A DNA stretch of 64,000 nt from Oceanisphaera marina (GTDB taxonomy: Bacteria > Pseudomonadota > Gammaproteobacteria > Enterobacterales > Aeromonadaceae): positions 34,977-98,976 of the forward strand of contig NZ_BMKE01000014.1 of NCBI RefSeq assembly GCF_014643915.1. Reading direction: 5' to 3'. The notes beneath the pieces were generated by a model. The model worked only from the letters and a program-made list of their open reading frames with translations, ran no database searches and was not told where the DNA came from. Positions within the stretch are counted from its first letter, which is position 1. Each line of letters opens with the position of its first letter. Made by a program: the position numbers and the translations under genes. Positions 63,902-64,000 of the stretch are shown piece after piece.

Positions 63902-64000
63902 CTGTTCACCCGCAGCGCCTTGACACTCAATAATGGGATGATCGTCTCTTGATCCGCTTTTGCTACTTGCACGATCTCCCAGTTCAGGCACGCTTATCAA
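63897..64000. mobile_element. Possible left end of an insertion sequence
   Basis: Homology to the GGDEF domain stops abruptly at GTAACTGTTCACCC. Insertion sequences of the IS66 family begin with GTAA, which fits, but only about 100 bases are visible and no transposase or opposite end can be seen. A plain frameshift or deletion is the alternative. Confidence 0.25.

Overview
The window is a stretch of gammaproteobacterial chromosome of moderately high GC and dense coding. The gene order tig-clpP-clpX-lon-hupB-ppiD, the uvrY-uvrC-pgsA-tRNA block, dapA-bamC, yffB-dapE and luxO-luxU next to moaABCDE all point to a marine or brackish relative of Aeromonadales/Vibrionales (Oceanimonas/Oceanisphaera/Zobellella-like). 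That placement is inferred from synteny and protein similarity recalled from memory; no search was run.

Region by region. 0-2.5 kb: the end of a DMT permease, rarD, and a lipoprotein that looks like a beta-propeller. 2.5-7.8 kb: six tightly overlapping genes for a solute-binding ABC importer, an alkaline-phosphatase-superfamily hydrolase and a HAD phosphatase. They follow a run of 11-bp-spaced CTGNCAT repeats that reads as a PhoB box, so this looks like a phosphate-starvation operon for an organophosphate or phosphonate. 7.9-9.7 kb: an EAL-CBS-GGDEF protein whose start codon abuts a perfect hairpin. 9.8-14 kb: an AapJQMP-type amino-acid importer, ending at a (GGGGATT)n tandem repeat. 14.1-19.5 kb: an encapsulated-ferritin homologue with no shell gene or targeting tail, then yiaY and aldB with a sigma-54 promoter and a divergent AcoR-like activator. 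19.5-22.1 kb: an L,D-transpeptidase, a lipoprotein, an isolated TagO/VasI-like gene and two tRNAs. 22.2-36 kb: housekeeping genes (pgsA, uvrC, uvrY, ppiD, hupB, lon, clpX, clpP, tig, maeA). 36-46.5 kb: a diguanylate cyclase, yffB-dapE-M15 peptidase-ypfN-like, a DUF1232 gene, ald, puuA/puuB, a DUF1289 gene, an alpha/beta hydrolase and an orphan metQ behind MetJ-like boxes. 46.7-52.7 kb: moaABCDE with a structured leader, then the luxO-luxU quorum-sensing phosphorelay and ybgI. 52.8-62 kb: a DUF1853 gene, tRNA-Cys and tRNA-Gly, an Aer-like chemoreceptor behind a FliA promoter, an alkyltransferase-like protein, polB, bamC, dapA, bcp and a YeeE/YedE pair. 62.2-64 kb: a GAF-PAS-GGDEF gene cut off at the first residues of its GGDEF domain.

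The strongest regulatory observations are the Pho box, the sigma-54 promoter of the aldehyde operon, the sigma-32 promoter of lon, the sigma-28 promoter of the chemoreceptor, MetJ-like boxes at metQ, and a probable small RNA between luxU and moaA. That small RNA has a LuxO-like dyad, a sigma-54-like element and a strong terminator on the strand that carries no gene there. It is a candidate Qrr-type RNA and is the most interesting item in the window.
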